Position numbers and translations under genes: made by a program. The notes beneath the pieces were generated by a model, which saw only the letters and a list, made by a program, of their open reading frames with translations, did no database searches and was not told the DNA's origin. Positions 45,201 through 54,978 of a stretch of 64,000 nucleotides of DNA are shown here, piece by piece (positions within the stretch are counted from its first letter, which is position 1; each line of letters opens with the position of its first letter). Origin of the DNA: Diacronema lutheri (Eukaryota > Haptophyta > Pavlovophyceae > Pavlovales > Pavlovaceae); assembly GCA_019448385.1 (NCBI GenBank), contig JAGTXO010000079.1, forward strand, positions 36,220 to 100,219, written 5' to 3'.

Positions 45201-45923
45201 TGCGATGTGCTCGTCTGCTCGATGGGGCCCAACCTGCACGCCGAGCGCGTCAGCATCACCGCCGAGCTGTGGAGCGCGGGCGTGCGCGCGCGCTGCCTCT
45301 ACGCGCCAGAGGACGTCAGCTACGAGGAGCAGCTCGGCTGGGCACACGCGCACCGCGTTGGCTGCCTCGTGCTCGTGCGCGAGTCGACCAAGACGACGGG
45401 CCTCGTCCGTGTCAAGGCGCTCAGCGTCGCAGGACACGCGGCCGGCGGGTACGGCGGCGGCGGCGGCGGCTCGCGTGACGGCGGCGTGGCGGCCAAGCGC
45501 GGCGAAGTTGATGTTGACCGGCACGACCTGGGCCGATATCTCCTGACGCACGCGCCGCCGTCGGCGCACGGCGGCGATGTGCACGGCGGCTGGCTCGGCG
45601 CGGGCGCGGGCGGAGGCGGATCGGGCGCGCATGGCGCGGGCGGCGCGGTGGCGATGGGCGGCTTTGCCGCGGCGGCGGCGGCGGCGGCGGCCAATGCGGC
45701 CAACGCCGCCAGCGCGCTCGTTCCCGCCAGCGCGGCCGCAGGCGCGGCCGGCGGCGGCGGCGCGTGCGCGTCGCGCGACGGTGCGGGCGGCGTCGGCGCG
45801 GGTGGCGCCGAGCACGGCACTGACACCGGCGGCGGCGGCGCGTCTCTCCTCGGGCTCACCAAGGGCCAGCGCGCAAAGCTGCGGCGCGCGCAGCAGCCCG
45901 CGCACGGGCGCGGGGGGCACTGA
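36175..45923 (+). CDS. GCN2: eIF2-alpha kinase GCN2 (RWD-kinase-HisRS-like)
   Basis: Senses uncharged tRNA or stalled ribosomes and phosphorylates eIF2-alpha. Eight exons: 36175..36530, 36662..38129, 38268..38363, 38561..39530, 39765..40372, 40724..41842, 42135..42710, 44910..45923; 2068 residues (about 1650 in animals). RWD domain about 15-150 (EVVALESIFGDDY, YPIEPPKVSFEP). A disordered region follows to about 590. Kinase: FEVREQLGAGGFGCVYKV, AIKVIPL (Lys about 621), SRLHHENIVRYFQAWLED, an acidic Ser/Asp/Glu insert of about 230 residues as is usual for eIF2-alpha kinases, LYIQMEYC, HRDLKPTNIFID (His about 967), GDFGLATN, LVGTALYLDP, DMYALGIVLFELNCSF. The HisRS-like part (LVARLERIFDLHGA, VLMEPGGSLLQLLAD) and anticodon-binding-like part (CDVLVCSMGPNLHAERVSIT, VGCLVLVRESTKTTGLVRVK) end the protein. 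Intron 7 holds the 53-bp satellite. Confidence 0.9.
37570..37675 (+). repeat. Ala-Ala-Gly coding repeat in GCN2
   Basis: About a dozen GGCGCGGCG-type 9-bp units encoding a Gly-Ala-Ala run in the disordered region before the kinase domain. Confidence 0.8.
38400..38455. repeat. (GGGAT)n array in GCN2 intron 3
   Basis: Around ten GGGAT pentamers with two interruptions, in intron 38364..38560. Confidence 0.85.
39238..39299 (+). repeat. 15-bp coding repeat (RLRPA) in GCN2 kinase insert
   Basis: Four copies of GCCAGGCTCCGCCCC encode four Arg-Leu-Arg-Pro-Ala units inside the acidic kinase insert. A GAGTCCGGATCC-type repeat giving Glu-Ser-Gly-Ser lies just upstream (39029..39090). Confidence 0.85.
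42927..43024. repeat. 11-bp (CTGCATGCACA) tandem array
   Basis: About nine near-perfect copies, the apparent seed of the later 53-bp unit, which contains GCATGCATGCAC. Inside GCN2 intron 7. Confidence 0.9.
43084..44909. repeat. 53-bp minisatellite, about 34 copies, with 742-bp higher order
   Basis: The unit runs TGCGCGATGCTCACTGTGGG, CACTGCACACACGCCGCATG, CATGCACGCACTC (53 bp). It lacks stops in all three plus frames, which produces three overlapping false ORFs of 800-1000 codons. Diagnostic single-base variants recur exactly 742 bp (14 units) apart: GGCATGGC at 43331/44073, CTCATTG at 43481/44223, CAATG at 43748/44490, GCTGCG at 43841/44583 and CGGCAC at 43971/44713. A 14-unit block has therefore duplicated. 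Confidence 0.93.
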
Positions 45924-46018
45924 GCCACTGACCCAGAGGAGAGAGGTCAGAGGAGAGGGTCGTCAAATATGTCCGTTCAGTTTGGTAATTACGCAACCGC
46001 CGTCACGGGTGACGCAGG

Positions 46019-47985
46019 ATGCCACCTCCGCTCTCGGCGCTCGGGCTGGCGTTCGCGCTCGCGGTGGGCGCGCGCGGCGCGACGACACCGCCGTCGCTCG
46101 GCGCTCGACGCGCGGCGCACGTGCAGGCACATGCCAAGCAGTGCCAAGACGCGCTCGCCCTCTACCCGCCGACCGAGTCGGCGCGCGCGCTCGGCACGAC
46201 GCGCGTGACGACGCGCGCGATCGCGACGGGCGGCGGCGGCGGAGACCGAGGCGTGCCCGTGGGCGTGTTGAGCACGAACGAGCCCGTCTTCTCGCGCGAC
46301 GCGTGCGAAGCCGTCATTGCCGAGGCCGAGGCTGAGGCAGCCGCGGGCGGTGGGTGGAGCACCACGCGACACTCGCGCCACCCGGCGGCCGACGTGTCGC
46401 TCGAGCGGCTGCCGCGCACGCGCGCGTGGCTCTCGACGGAGCTTCACGGCTGCCTCGCGCCGCTGCTGAGCACGTGGTTTCCCGCTCTGCTGCCCGAGCC
46501 GAGCGCGCTTCGCGTGCTCGACGGGTTCGTCGTGCGGTGCGCGCGGCCCTCGACGGATTGAATGGGGGGGGGGGGGGGGGCACGCGGGGTTGCGCACGCT
46601 CCCAGCTCCATGCCATCTCGCTGTTAGCATCAAGCCAATTGCGCGCAGTCTGCGCCGGAGCAGCGTCCGCTCCCCGACCGCAGCCGCGCCATCCACCCCC
46701 GCTGGCGCACGTGCTTCCCGCGTCTCGCCCCGTGCGCCATTTTTGTTCCCCCATCGTGCGGCCCCACCTCGCAGCTACTTGTGGGAGGCCGGGCAGATCG
46801 AGCTGCCCACGCACCGAGACGGATCTCTGCTCACGATCAACATTGCGCTCAACGGAGACGGCGCCTTCGACGGCGGCGGCACGCTCGTTGAGCACGCGGC
46901 CGAGCGAGCAGTCGCCCAGGTTGCCCGCCGCCGGGTCGCCCGCCGCGCTGCGCCCCGCGCACGTGCCGTCCGATCCGCGCGCAGCGCACTGCGCGCGCGG
47001 CTGGCGTGGCGTGCAGTCTGGCTGCCTGCGCCGCCCATGCGCCAACCCGCGCGCACACGCGCGCGCGCGAGCGGACGGGCGGACGTGGGGAAGGGGAGGG
47101 GGGGGGGGGGAGGGGATGGGGGGGGGGGGGGAAGGGAGGGGAGGGGGAAAGGGAGGGGATGGGAAGGGGATGGGGAAAGGGAGGGGGGTGGGAAGGGGAT
47201 GGGGGTCACGCGGCACGGTCGGTTTTGACCACCTGTATGCCGCACACCGTGCCGCGCCCGCCTAAGCCGCGTTCATGTGCTTGCTTACCACCCCCCCCCC
47301 CCTTTCCCCCTTTTCCTCCTTTCCCCTTTTCCCTTTTTCCCTTTTCCCTTTTTCCCCTCCCCCCTTTTCCCGGCCCCGCCCGTCCCGGCGCGCGCCGCGC
47401 TAGACGGGCGGCGTCATCGCACACGCGTCGGCCGCTCGGCACGCCGGCGCGCCCATTCGCCGCGGCGTGCGTTACATCCTCGTCGCATTTTGCATTTCGG
47501 CGGCCAACGTTGAGCATGGGCGCCGGTTCCTCGAGGAGGGAGTGGCGTTGGCAGCGGCGGGGCGGTTGGGCGAGGCGGAGGCGACGCTGCGCGCGGCGAT
47601 TGGCGACGACCCGTCCCTGCAGGTGCTGCCCTCCCCCCCCCCCCCCATCTCTCCCTCCCGGGGGAGAGAATAAAGTCAGCCGCTCGCCCGACCGCGCGCC
47701 CGCGCCCTCCTCCGCCTGCCAAACCCCGCGCGCCCCTTGCCAACGGCCGCAGGCGGCGCATTTTAATCTTGGGCACGTGCTGCGCGCCAAGGGGCAGCCA
47801 TCGCGCGCGCGCGCGAGTTACGAGGCCGCGCTGTCGCTCGACGGCGGGTTGGGCGCCTCGCGCTACCAGGAGGCCATCATTGGTGTGCGATAAGCATGGC
47901 TTGCTGCCCTCCCCTCCCCCTCCCCTCCCCCTTCCCTCCCCCTTTCCCCCCCCCCTTTCCCCCCCCTTCCCTCCCCCTTCCCTCT

Positions 47986-48020
<35 letters not shown>

Positions 48021-49016
48021 TTCCCTCCCCCTTCCCCCTTCCCCCCCCCCCCCCCCCCCTTCCCTCTTTCCATCTCCTGCTCCTTCGGCCCTTTGCCACG
48101 GCCACCGCCCATTGCCCCGACACTTCGGTATGCCTCCCCCCCCCCCCCCCCCCACCCCGCCGCTCTCCCCGGCAGGCCTCGCGTCCGTGCTGCCCCGCGC
48201 CGCCGCCGCCCTCGCCGTCGCGCAGCGCGCGGTCGCGGCGGACGGCGCGTCGGCGGAGGCGCGCATCGCCCTTGCCGTCCACTTGAGCGCCGCGCAACGC
48301 GAGCGCGTGGGCGCGGCGGCCGGCGCGGAGGTGCTTGCCGCCTTCGACGCGGCGGACGAGCTCGCGCGCACGGACGAGCAGCGGGCCGACTCGCGGCACC
48401 AGCGCGCGCGCGCTCTTTTTGCGGACAATCTTGTCGCGGAATCTCTCAGCCAGTTTGAGCTCTCACTGAGCGCAGACGCCTCCGTTGCGCAGGTGCGTTG
48501 CCCCTGCCCCTGCCCCCGCCCCTGCCCCTCCCCCTCCCCCTCCCCCTCCCCTCTCCCATCCTGGGCCTCGCGAGGCACGCTGCGCTGGCGCTTGACTGGC
48601 GGCTCTTTGCGCGTCAGCTTGCCCGAGCCCCCGCACGACACCGCAACGTGTCTCTGCCCACCGCCAACGTGCCCCTGCCCCTCCTCCTCGCGAGCGCGCC
48701 CCCGGACCTCCGGACCTCAATCCTCTGCCGTTCAACCGTTGGCGCCATGCGCCACACCCACGCAGCACACGCGCAAACAGCCGCCGCCCAGACGCCCCCC
48801 CACCCCCTCCCCCCCCGCTCCCCGCGCCTGCCGCCATGCGCGCAGGTGCATGCCGGCCGCGCCGTCTGCCTCTTTGAGCTCGGACGCACCGACGAGTCGC
48901 TCGCCGCGTTTGCCAAAGCGCTCGGCCTTGCGCCGGCCGACGGCGAGATCCGCGCGCAGGGCGAGGCAGTTGCAGCCTATGCGGGCAAGCCCGCCTTCTT
49001 CCGGTCCAGGCAGTAG
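46019..49016 (+). CDS. 2-oxoglutarate/Fe(II) oxygenase with TPR-like C-terminus
   Basis: Probable secretory-pathway hydroxylase of the prolyl-hydroxylase type. Six exons in phase: 46019..46536, 46775..46919, 47404..47622, 47753..47882, 48176..48492, 48846..49016; 499 residues. The N-terminus is a likely signal peptide (SALGLAFALAVGARG). The double-stranded beta-helix shows the Fe ligands His187 and Asp189 in IELPTHRDGSLLTINIALNG, the strand FDGGGTLVE, the distal His234 in SAARHAGAPIRRGVRYILVA and a basic residue for 2-oxoglutarate at 241 or 244. Exons 3-6 encode helical repeats like TPRs (GVALAAAGRLGEAEATLRAA, AHFNLGHVLRAKGQPSRARA, AVCLFELGRTDESLAAFAKA). The order of oxygenase before TPR is the reverse of animal P4H-alpha. 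Substrate unknown. Intron 2 acceptor is TAG. Confidence 0.82.
47991..48020 (+). repeat. Poly-C tract in oxygenase intron 4
   Basis: About 30 C residues, with further CCCTTTCCC-type pyrimidine sequence filling 47905..48160 of intron 47883..48175. Coding-strand C. Confidence 0.85.
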
Positions 49017-49072
49017 CCCTCCGCTTTAGATCAGATTGTACAAAGAGGTCACCGCTAAAGCCTGCCCAACGG

Positions 49073-50245
49073 TCAGCTGGAGAGCAGCTCGGCCGAGCCC
49101 ACGACGAGCGCGCGCAGCTCGGCCTCGAGCTGCGCGATCCGCGCCTCCTGTTGAGCGCACACGACGCGCACGCGCCGCTCGACGGCGGCGAGCTGCGCCG
49201 CGTGCTCGGCGCGCAGCGCGTCGAGCGCACGCGCGTGCGCGTCGCGCTCGGCCGCGAGGGCCGCTTCGGCGGCGGCCGCGCGCGCCTCGCCCCGCAGCGC
49301 CGACGCAGCGGCGGACGCGCCCGCCGCCGACGCGGCGCGCAGCTCCGCGCGCAGCGCGCCCGTCGCTTCGCTCGCGACCTCAGCGTCGGCGGCCGCGGCT
49401 GCGGCCGCGCGCTGCGCGGCCGATGCGACCGCGGCGTCGCGCACGTCGCGCGCGTCGAGCGCCGCGGCGCACGCCGCGAGCGCGCGCGCGAGCTCGTCGA
49501 CGCTGCGCGCGGTGTGCGCCCAGCACGCCGCATGTTCCGCGCTCTGCACGAGCAGCCGCGCCTCCAACTCGCGCGCGCTCGCCTCCACAGCGTGGTCGGG
49601 CGGCGCGGCAGTGCACGCACCGCCGCCACCGACCGCCCCTCCTCGCGCGCGCGCCTCGTCCCGCGCGGACGCCGCGGCTTCGGCTCGCGCGTTCCCAAGG
49701 TCCGCGGTCAATCCGTCGAGCGCCGCGCGCACGCGCGCGAGCTCGGCGGCTTTGGCGCGCGCGTCGTTGAGGGCGGCGCGCTCCGCATCCCGGTGGCGAA
49801 GAACCTGCGCCTGGAAGTCCTGCTCGAGCCGGCGCGCCATCGCGACGATGGCCGCCTGCTGTTCGGCGCGCAGTTCAGTGCGCAGCTCGCAGACCTCGGC
49901 GCGCCGCGCGGCGGCCGCCGAGGCTCCGAGCGCGTCGAGGGCGCGCCGATGCTCTTCGCGCTCGGCGCAGAGCGCGCGCTCGTGCGCCGCGGCGAGCTGC
50001 AGCGCGAGTGCCGCCTCTGACGCGCCGCGCGGCTCGGGTGCCGCGGCACGGCCGGCGTAACCTGCCGGTACGAGTCGCGCGCCGCGCGCCTCGCCGCGCC
50101 CCTCTGGCGAGGCTGGCGGCGAGTCCGCGGGCGTGCTGAATGCACTGCATAGCGGCCGGTGCGGCTTGCGCGGCGTCGGCTCGGGCGAGCTGCTCAGCTC
50201 CTCGAGAGCGGCGAGCTCCTCCGCGAGCTCGTCGAGCAGGCCCAT
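49073..50245 (-). CDS. Ala-rich coiled-coil protein, unknown function
   Basis: Intronless, 390 residues from ATG 50245 (MGLLDELAEELAALEELSSS). From about residue 80 to the end it is one long predicted coiled coil, rich in Ala, Arg and Glu, with heptad-like blocks such as ELRTELRAEQQAAIVAMARR and QQEARIAQLEAELRALV. A Ser/Pro-rich stretch (SPEPTPRKPHRPL) precedes it and could be phosphorylated. I recognise no family; centrosomal, basal-body or other scaffold roles are possible. It is convergent with the oxygenase (56-bp gap). The minus-strand ORF is kept open over 1.1 kb and starts with a plausible non-Ala-rich segment, which argues against a shadow ORF, but GC bias makes this only moderate. 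Confidence 0.55.
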   Translation of the reverse strand: MGLLDELAEELAALEELSSSPEPTPRKPHRPLCSAFSTPADSPPASPEGRGEARGARLVPAGYAGRAAAPEPRGASEAALALQLAAAHERALCAEREEHRRALDALGASAAAARRAEVCELRTELRAEQQAAIVAMARRLEQDFQAQVLRHRDAERAALNDARAKAAELARVRAALDGLTADLGNARAEAAASARDEARARGGAVGGGGACTAAPPDHAVEASARELEARLLVQSAEHAACWAHTARSVDELARALAACAAALDARDVRDAAVASAAQRAAAAAAADAEVASEATGALRAELRAASAAGASAAASALRGEARAAAAEAALAAERDAHARALDALRAEHAAQLAAVERRVRVVCAQQEARIAQLEAELRALVVGSAELLSS

Positions 50246-50316
50246 TTTTTTGAAGCCGCACTTCCCGCCGAAATCCACAGGGAGTTTTTCCCCTTCAAAT
50301 GCACTGACTGGGTCAG

Positions 50317-50340
50317 AATACTAACGGCGCTTACGTCAGG
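50317..50340. mobile_element. Solo copy of the dispersed 24-bp terminal motif
   Basis: Identical over 24 bp to 5572..5595. It lies 72 bp upstream of the coiled-coil gene start and is surrounded by short repeats of CTGGGTCAG and GGTCAGAAT (50304..50385). Confidence 0.55.
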
Positions 50341-50454
50341 ACAGCGGGGTCAGGTCAGAATGCACTGGGTCAGTGTCCGTGTGCCCGTGTCAGCACGACG
50401 CATTGTCGCGTTCTGGTGCTCTCGCCTCTGGCGACAGCCGGCATGCTCACGCGG

Positions 50455-53400
50455 TCAGAGCGTCGAGAGGCGCACGTCGGGCAGGGGCGAGGTGGTCGAC
50501 GGGCTGCTCGACGGCACGGCGGCCGAGCGGCGCGACGGGCTGAAGTAGCCCTCCTCGCTGGCATCGGCAAATGGCATCGCGCTCGTGTTGGATGGCGCGT
50601 GGGAGGCGCGGCTTTGGCCCTCGGGCACGGCGGGCAGCACGCCCGCGGACGAGACCCAATCCGCTGAGCGGAAGCGAGGCGGATCGACCCGTTTGCCTGG
50701 GGGCGTTGCAATTGGCAACCTGTTGAAAGCGGCGAGCGCGCCGGCGCGCGTGTGCAGATGCTCCCCGCGCTCGTCGGCCGGGTCGGCCGGCGGGTCGGCG
50801 CCGAACGCTGCGATCGGGCTCGGCTGCATGGCCACGATCGGCGATGGGTGTGGCGGCGCAATGGACGGCGCGACGAGCGTCGAGCCATCGCTCGACATCC
50901 GCTCGACGCTCACGAGGCCGCGCGCGAGCGGCGAGCGCTCGGGCGAGAGCACCGCGCCAGGCGCCCACCATTCGGTCGCGACGGGTGGCGCAAAGCGCAC
51001 CCAGCTCGCAACGGCCACATCGGGCGTCCCCGCCGGCGCGCCCGTGGCGAGCTTGGGCGCAGGCCCCGCCCAGGACGCATCAGCCGAGCCCCTGTGCCCG
51101 CGCGACGACGCGCTCATGCTGCTCGCGCCGTGGCTCGCGCGCTCGCTCGCGCCTGCGGACGGGCTGAAGAAGGACGACGTCGAGCCGCCGCGCTTGCCGC
51201 GCCCGCCGCCGCGCGACTGCGCGCCGGAGCTGCCGCCGCTCGTGCCGAGCGCGGCAAACATGGCGGACGGCCCCCACTGGCCTTCGTGCGCACAGGCCTT
51301 GGTCGGCGTGTCAAGGCTCGCACTGCGCCTGGCCGCGGACTCCTCCGACGGTCGCTGCGACCTGCGAATCCCCTCGTCGACTGCGTCCGACAGCTCAGTC
51401 GACTGCGCCCGGTTGCGCGCGATGACCGACGGGTGCGCGCCGGCCAGCGCGCCGTTCGCGACGCGCGCCGTGTACACGCGCCTCGCGTGCACGCTCCAGT
51501 CCTTCGAGCCGTAGGGGCTCGGAGACTTGGCGTTGAGGAAGGCGGGCCGGACCGAGCGCGAACGGCTCAGTGCGAGCAGCGGCCTGAGCTCCCGACGAAA
51601 CCACGAGTCGACGCGCGTCGAGAGATGCGCGCGCCACGTGCGGTCGCCCGCGATCCCACCCGAGCGGAACGCGTCATCGCGGCCGGCGGGCTCGGCGTGC
51701 TTGAGCCACGCGGCAGGGCGCGCGCGGCTGAGCACGTCGGCGAGCTGCGCGAGGCCCAGCTCGGCCGCAAGGTGCGCCCACACGAGCAAGTCCGACTCGG
51801 CCGACGTCGGGTCGTGCGTGAGGCCCGTGCGCTTGGCGACGGCGACCGCAACGTGCACGATCGCCGCGAGCTGCACGAAGCGTTCAAAGTGCTCGATCGA
51901 GTGATACATGGCCTCGACGCGCTGGCGCACAAGCTCAATGTCGCTCTCGTAAAAAGTGCGCGCGTCCGCAAAGCGAAAGGCGCGGATCGCCTCGACGTAG
52001 CGCGGCAGCGTCCGCTCGTTTAAAAAGAAGTCGACGCACAGCTGCACGTGCTCCGCGTCGTGCAGCACGAGGAAGAGCGCCCACTCGTACACGCACCTGC
52101 ACGCCGAGCGCAAAGGCACGCGCAGCGAGCATGGCACGCGCGCGATCGCGCGGTGGGCTCGCCGGCCGTGCGGCGCGCACGCCCCGCGCCCGTATGCCGC
52201 GGCGCGCGGGCGCGCGGCGCACCAGAGGCGCGCGAAGAAGTCCCACGTGAAGAGCACGATCATCCCCTCGCACCTGCGCACAAACTGCTCGAGCAGCGCG
52301 ATCGTCGGCACCATGATTGGGTGCTGCTGCGCGACGCAGCACTTGTCCACCCACAGCGTCGCGTCCTGCCACCGCTCGATCGGCGCCGCGCGCTGCGTCA
52401 GGCGCGCGCCATCCGCCGCCGTCGGCGGGCCGTCGCCGCGCGCGCCGTTCGCAGCGTCGAGCGCAGCGGACAGAACCGTCGTCGGCGACGTGATCGACTT
52501 TCTGCGCGCGAGGTCGATGTGCCGCCTCCGCTGCCAGACGAGGTCGCGCGCGGCAGTCGAGAGCACCGCGGCCTTCACCTCGGCAAAGTCGCACTTGGCG
52601 CCCATCAGTGCGTGCCAGTCGGTGGGCTGCTGCCACGTGTGCGAGACGAAACGGGCGGCGAACTCTGCGGGCGCCGACAGCTCGTAGTCGTCGATCGAGC
52701 CCACGTTGGTCCGCCAGAAGGTTGACGCGCGTCGCAACTTGGCCGCGTCGTCCAGCGATGCAGCCACCCTGCCGCACGGCACGGCGCGCATCAGCGCCGC
52801 GCCCGGGTCGGCGAGGCTCGGCAGCGCGCTCAGCAGCCGGTCGAGCTGGCGCAGGTGGATGTCGCGCACCAAGTCGTCGGGCCCGTCGCCGCGCCGGCTG
52901 TCAGCGTCAGTTTCGTGGGACGCGGCGCTGGAGCGCGCGCCGATCGACAGCTTGCCGAGCGGCACCCATCGCGCATTGGGAGACCTGGAAACGCTCCACG
53001 CCGACAGAGGCGAGCGCCCGGCTGGTGAGCCGGAATGCGCGCCGGCGGACCGCGCGGCCGTGTCGGGCGCAACCGCCACGCGCGCGTGGCGCGTCCACCA
53101 GCCCGCGATGATGCCCGGCGCCGGCTGCGCCCGCGGCGCTCGCTGCCCTCCGCCGCAGCACGACTCGACGAGCGCCCGGTGCCAGCCGCGCGCCATCCGC
53201 CGCTCGTGCTCCATCCGCACCGGCGCGGCCGAGCGCTCGGCCGGCGCGGCGCGGGGCGCGCCGAGCGCGCACGCCCACGTCACATCGTACCCGGCATGCG
53301 GCGCGTCGAGCCGGCGCATCTCGAGCGGCGCATCCACCTTGAGCAGCGAGACCGCGCGCAGGATGCCGACGACGAGCGGCGCGAGCAGCTCGCCGCGGAC

Positions 53401-53935
53401 CGACGCGTACCTGCGCGCGCCGGGCGGGCGAGTGCAGTGAGCGGGCGAGAGCGCGCGCGCGCGCGAGCCGATGCGAGGCGCGGTCAACAGGATATCGGTG
53501 CCCGCAGCCGCGCCCGCGCGGCGCTGCGCCGCACGAGATGACGAGCGTGCCGTCGGCGGCGCAGCCCTCGACCTTGAAGGTCGGGAACTGCGCGTCGCGG
53601 TGCGTGCGCGCGAGCGCGTGGTGCAGCGAGTTGAGGTTGCGCAGCAGGTCGTCAAGCGTCGCACCCATCGCGTCGATCATGCGCATCTGCCCCATCTCGG
53701 CGAGCCACGACACGAAGTACTCGCCAAACGCGTCGAGCGCCGCGCCGAGCTCGAGCCGGAGCGCGGCCGCGACCGCGCTCACGACCGCAAACGTCGCGGC
53801 GTCGGGGTACTGCTCGGCATCGAGGATTGCGCTTTCCTCCGTCACGCCCGCCTCGCGCAGCGCCGCCGCCCATACCGCTGCGCCGGCGGTCTCGCGCACG
53901 AAGCTGCGCAGGGCGTGGTGCACGAGCCCGTGCAT
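50455..53935 (-). CDS. H-NOX heme sensor fused to TIR-like domain, paralogue 1
   Basis: Predicted gas sensor coupled to a signalling domain; 1076 residues, exons 53535..53935, 52223..53410, 50455..52096. Residues 1-184 are H-NOX (HNOB): MHGLVHHALRSF, FGEYFVSWLAEMG, proximal His105 in NLNSLHHAL, and Tyr135-x-Ser137-x-Arg139 formed exactly across the first splice (S|YASVRG). The spacing equals that of soluble guanylate cyclase beta-1. A variable linker runs to about 360. A TIR-like domain follows: ARFVSHTWQQPTDW (about 386), LWVDKCCVAQ (about 486), EGMIVLFTWDFFARLWCVYE with Glu534 where plant TIR NADases have their catalytic Glu. Helical sequence comes next, then a Ser-rich tail of about 330 residues. 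No cyclase or kinase domain is present. Assigning the second domain to TIR is inference. Confidence 0.78.
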
Positions 53936-54978
53936 GCCCGCGATTTAACTGCCGCCGTGGAGTCCCTTGGACGTCCTGATTACTTTTACCTCAAAGGTCG
54001 TTGGCTCAACTTCCCCGAACAGGCAGATGTCGCCTGTAAGCGTCGTTAGTATTTATAGCAATACCAACAACGATGCTGATCACAGGCGGGTCAGCGGGAG
54101 GGGGGCTCACGCAGCGTCGGCCCGAAATCAGGGCGTCGACCCCGTGCACGCCGGCAGCGGGGACGGCCGGGACGGCAAGGGTGCGGCTGGACGCGGCATG
54201 GGCGGACACCCACACACGCCTAGCCACCCCTCGCCGGCCCCCGTCGGTCGCCGCCGCCGTTGCCGCGCCGGAAGCAGACGCCGTCCACACCGCCGCAGGC
54301 GTCCACATCCGCCTGGACGCCGTGAGCGGCGTGGCGGTGCGGCGGTGCCTGCCCCCGCGCCACCTGCGCACGCGAGAGCAGGAGCTGCGCGTGCCCACGC
54401 ACGGCGCACGCGGCGAGCTGGAGGCGCATGTGCCGCTCGAGCGCCGCCCGGGCGACGGCGCGCGAGGGCGCGCCCATGCGCGCCATCCACGCGTCCGCGC
54501 CCACGTGCGAGAACGTGGCGAGCAGGTCGGCGATGCCGGCCGACCACTTGCCAAACGAGCCGACAAGCAGCGCGCGGATCGGCGGGAACGAGTTGAGTCG
54601 CGCCTGCTTTGGGCCCACGTGGCCCGGCGGCATGCCGAAGAGCTCCTCGTCAAGCTGGGCGCACGCGCGCCGCCGTTCGCCGCCGACGGCCGCCGCCCGC
54701 CGCTCAGCGGCCTGGCAGCGGCGCGTGTCCGAATGGGCGTAGCGCGTGGGGCAGTACGAGATCGACTTGAGCTCGCACAGCGTCTGCACGAGTTGAGGGG
54801 CCGAGCCCGCACCGGTGAGCACAACGACGAGATCGACAGTGGGCACGCGCCGACGCCGCAGGGCGGCGCGCCCGGCCGGCGGCACGCCCATGATACGACG
54901 CTATTCTTGCGGGTCGCGCGTGCCACTCGCGACGGCGTCGCGCTCGTCGGCCGCGCGCGCGCCGGGCAGCTGGACAAT
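53936..54978 (-). mobile_element. Truncated retroelement between the two H-NOX genes (copy C)
   Basis: The minus-strand ORF 54220..54891 (223 codons) includes HVGPKQARLNSFPPIRALLV and GSFGKWSAGIADLLATFSHV, a pattern I associate with the C-terminal end of algal LINE-type polyproteins; no reverse-transcriptase catalytic motif remains. Downstream (54060..54243), the sequence GGCGGACACCCACACACGCC to CAGGCGGGTCAG is shared with 57760..57950. The end carries a degenerate palindrome of the dispersed motif (54031..54082). A 5'-truncated, dead copy is the simplest reading; family assignment is weak. Confidence 0.5.

Noticed and set aside
50455-53935. Soluble guanylate cyclase beta subunit
   Set aside because: The H-NOX part fits, but no cyclase catalytic domain, PAS or coiled-coil linker follows; the downstream domain shows TIR-like motifs instead.
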